From Paenibacillus sp. KS-LC4 (GTDB lineage: Bacteria > Bacillota > Bacilli > Paenibacillales > Paenibacillaceae), in contig NZ_CP145905.1 of assembly GCF_036894955.1 (NCBI RefSeq), forward strand, positions 4,482,501 to 4,546,500: a stretch of DNA of 64,000 nt. The letters are read 5' to 3'. The notes under the pieces are model-generated. The model searched no databases. It saw only the letters and a program-made list of their open reading frames with translations, and was not told where the DNA came from. Shown here piece by piece: positions 62,669-64,000 of this stretch. Position 1 is the stretch's first letter; each line of letters begins with the position of its first letter. Position numbers and translations under genes: made by a program.

Positions 62669-62909
62669 AAAAAAGGAGGGGCTAACACTAGTGGTGCAGT
62701 TGCGGCTAGCTGTACCGTAACAGCAACAATCCCATACGGCGGCTTACTGAGCCTTGAATGGTTCCTTGCCCGAAGCAGCATGCTGATTCTAGTAGACTCC
62801 CACAGCCAATAAAAATGACGGAGCCCCTAAGCCCCGCCCTCTGCCTCTACCTCTACCTCTACCTCTACCCTATACTCCGGCTCTTCCTCTTCATTTTCAT
62901 CTTCCTTGC

Positions 62910-63131
62910 TTACGCCTTCTCCACTTTAAAAACGAACTTCCATTTAGCGACGTTGCCGGAATATCGGCCTCGGTTTTCCACGACCACCACGTCCAGCGTA
63001 TGCTTCTTGCTCGCGGCCACTGTTGAAGCGTTGAAAGATTTGTTAGCCGCACCCACATCAGGAATTTTGTCCTGCTCGACTGCCGTCGCCTCCAGCTTCA
63101 CAAGCTCGCTTGGCATTAGCACGTTATTCAC
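62910..63131 (-). CDS. Small unknown protein, possibly frameshifted
   Basis: 73 residues from GTG 63131 (AAGGGG five bases upstream), 19 bp after the phosphatase-like gene, so probably in its operon. The frame ends at TAA 62910, but the -1 frame continues to 62827 with an acidic tail (VSKEDENEEEEPEYR then four Val-Glu pairs). One extra A in the AAA at about 62923 would join the two into a protein of about 100 residues. The Val-Glu run comes from a hexamer repeat CTCTAC on the plus strand (62844-62869). I do not recognise the fold. Confidence 0.5.
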   Translation of the reverse strand: MNNVLMPSELVKLEATAVEQDKIPDVGAANKSFNASTVAASKKHTLDVVVVENRGRYSGNVAKWKFVFKVEKA

Positions 63132-63150
63132 TATTTCCCCTTTTATACCA

Positions 63151-63480
63151 TTATTCCATGGGCATATATTCTATAATGGCGGCTTGCAGCCGCTCTATAA
63201 GGTCTGCATTCATATATTCGTATTCATCGGGGATGTGGAGGCAAATGACCCTTTTCTCACTTAAAGCATGAGGAAACTTCTCCTGTATACGGCGCAAATG
63301 CTTTTTCTCCATGACAAAAATAACATCAGCCCAGCCGATGTGGCCTTCGGTCACTCGCACTCTAGCCTGCGGCTCCGTTCCGGCAGAACGCACCTCATGC
63401 CCATCAACACCACTCAGCACCGTTTCAGCCGTCAAACTGCGCCATTTGTTCCGGCTGCAAATAAATAATAGCTTGCTCAT
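63151..63480 (-). CDS. Low-molecular-weight phosphatase-like protein
   Basis: A 109-residue protein with the phosphotyrosine-phosphatase loop CSRNKWRS (C-X5-R-S) at residues 8-15 and a possible general-acid Asp in HIPDEYEYMN. It is shorter than classical LMW phosphatases (about 150) and belongs to a predicted small phosphatase group. ATG 63480 lies one base after the stop of the upstream gene. Confidence 0.87.
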   Translation of the reverse strand: MSKLLFICSRNKWRSLTAETVLSGVDGHEVRSAGTEPQARVRVTEGHIGWADVIFVMEKKHLRRIQEKFPHALSEKRVICLHIPDEYEYMNADLIERLQAAIIEYMPME

Positions 63481-63481
63481 T

Positions 63482-63775
63482 CTACAGCTCGATGCTCGTG
63501 TAATGCTCCACGACCGGAAACGGATCATAATAATGATGCAGCAGCCGCTTCCACTCCTGATATTCCGCAGAGCCGCGGAAGCCCTCGGTATGATCCTCCA
63601 GCGTCTCCCATTTCACGAGCAGCACGTATTTATTTTGCTCCTCCAAGCAGCGCTGAAGCTCATGGTGGACATAGCCCTTCATACTGGATATAATTTGCGA
63701 GGCTTCCTTGAAGCTGGCCTCGAACGAATCAGCGAGTCCCGCCTTAACCTGTAAAATAGCAACCTCCAAAATCAT
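63482..63775 (-). CDS. Antibiotic-biosynthesis-monooxygenase-domain protein
   Basis: A 97-residue dimeric ferredoxin-like (ABM) domain: MILEVAILQVKAGLADSFEASF, GYVHHELQRCLEEQNKYVLLVKWETLEDHTEGFR, and HHYYDPFPVVEHY. Members include heme-degrading and quinone monooxygenases, but many are uncharacterised. GGGAGGG lies about ten bases before ATG. First gene of a small operon with the phosphatase-like gene. Confidence 0.9.
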   Translation of the reverse strand: MILEVAILQVKAGLADSFEASFKEASQIISSMKGYVHHELQRCLEEQNKYVLLVKWETLEDHTEGFRGSAEYQEWKRLLHHYYDPFPVVEHYTSIEL

Positions 63776-63815
63776 AATTGCACGACCCTCCCGCTTTGTA
63801 TTCAACCAGTTATTA

Positions 63816-63998
63816 CTATGTTGCCGAAACAAATTGAACGATGCCAATAGACATCAACATCAATAACAAGACAACAACAAAGCCGATGGCAAATTTCAGT
63901 CCACCAGGCAAGCCTTGCCGTCTTCCATGCTCTTGCTCCAGCTTCTCCAGCCGCAGCTTAATTTCATCCAGCTCTCTATCCTTGTTCTCCTCCATCAT
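63816..63998 (-). CDS. Small coiled-coil membrane protein
   Basis: 60 residues: a charged N-terminal coiled coil (ELDEIKLRLEKLEQEH) and one C-terminal membrane helix (about 34-54). It starts three bases from the window edge; the true start or ribosome binding site may lie outside. Function unknown. Confidence 0.6.
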   Translation of the reverse strand: MMEENKDRELDEIKLRLEKLEQEHGRRQGLPGGLKFAIGFVVVLLLMLMSIGIVQFVSAT

Positions 63999-64000
63999 GC

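Noticed and set aside
62910-62935. Programmed -1 ribosomal frameshift
   Set aside because: The local TTTTTAAAG does not fit X-XXY-YYZ in the reading frame, and the -1 frame carries a TAA just upstream; an indel is simpler.
62758-63264. Plus-strand frame of 168 codons with Leu-Tyr repeats
   Set aside because: The repeats are the antisense of the Val-Glu hexamer run, and the frame crosses the better supported minus-strand genes.

Overview
The window looks like a chromosomal segment of a Paenibacillus-type member of the Bacillota. The grounds are strong GGAGG-type ribosome binding sites, catabolite-repression-like (cre) motifs, CUT1 and LplB/YtcP-type sugar ABC transporters paired with membrane-anchored AraC regulators, a KtrB potassium channel, the YcbA/YcbB (GlnK/GlnL) two-component pair, and c-di-AMP and cobalamin riboswitches. 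It is mostly metabolic and accessory. I see no rRNA, tRNA, prophage, CRISPR array or complete insertion sequence.

Layout. 1-2 kb: 3' part of an ArsB-like carrier, then a c-di-AMP riboswitch in front of a small unknown protein. 2-14.5 kb: a mannoside/galactoside utilisation locus on the minus strand (AraC regulator, GH4 glycosidase, LacI regulator, ABC transporter, two GH2 beta-mannosidases); a shared operator-like motif ties the LacI gene to the transporter operon. 14.5-17 kb: FetAB-like metal exporter beside an orphan response regulator whose promoter carries a Fur box. 17-20.4 kb: cobalt ECF transporter cbiMNQO under a cobalamin riboswitch. 20.5-25 kb: DUF445 protein, an array of four palindromic repeats, ktrB and an AT-rich unknown membrane protein. 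25-34.6 kb: a second sugar locus (toroid glycan-active enzyme, TIM-barrel isomerase, two permeases, solute-binding protein, AraC sensor). An amber codon inside an otherwise open frame is the oddest gene-level feature here. 34.7-38.2 kb: DUF4180 protein, mqo, a phosphotransferase. 38.3-40.8 kb: kduI-deoR-kduD for uronate catabolism. 41-47.6 kb: glnK-glnL, a GntR/ABC-2 export operon and an amino-acid ABC importer. 47.7-56.9 kb: sucrose phosphorylase, a PfkB kinase and their ABC importer, with two paralogous LacI regulators that share an operator sequence. 57-64 kb: VanZ, GNAT, metallophosphoesterase, chemotaxis receptor and small proteins, with a MITE-like element and a second copy of a 180-bp dispersed repeat.

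How the genes fit together. Most of the window is glycan capture. Lipoprotein-dependent ABC importers bring in oligosaccharides, and intracellular glycosidases (GH2, GH4, GH13 sucrose phosphorylase) split them. LacI, AraC and DeoR regulators sense the products, and cre-like sites suggest CcpA control on top. The metal genes read as three iron- or cobalt-responsive units: FetAB, a Fur-controlled response regulator, and CbiMNQO. Product names come from reading motifs and family resemblance by eye; no database search was possible.
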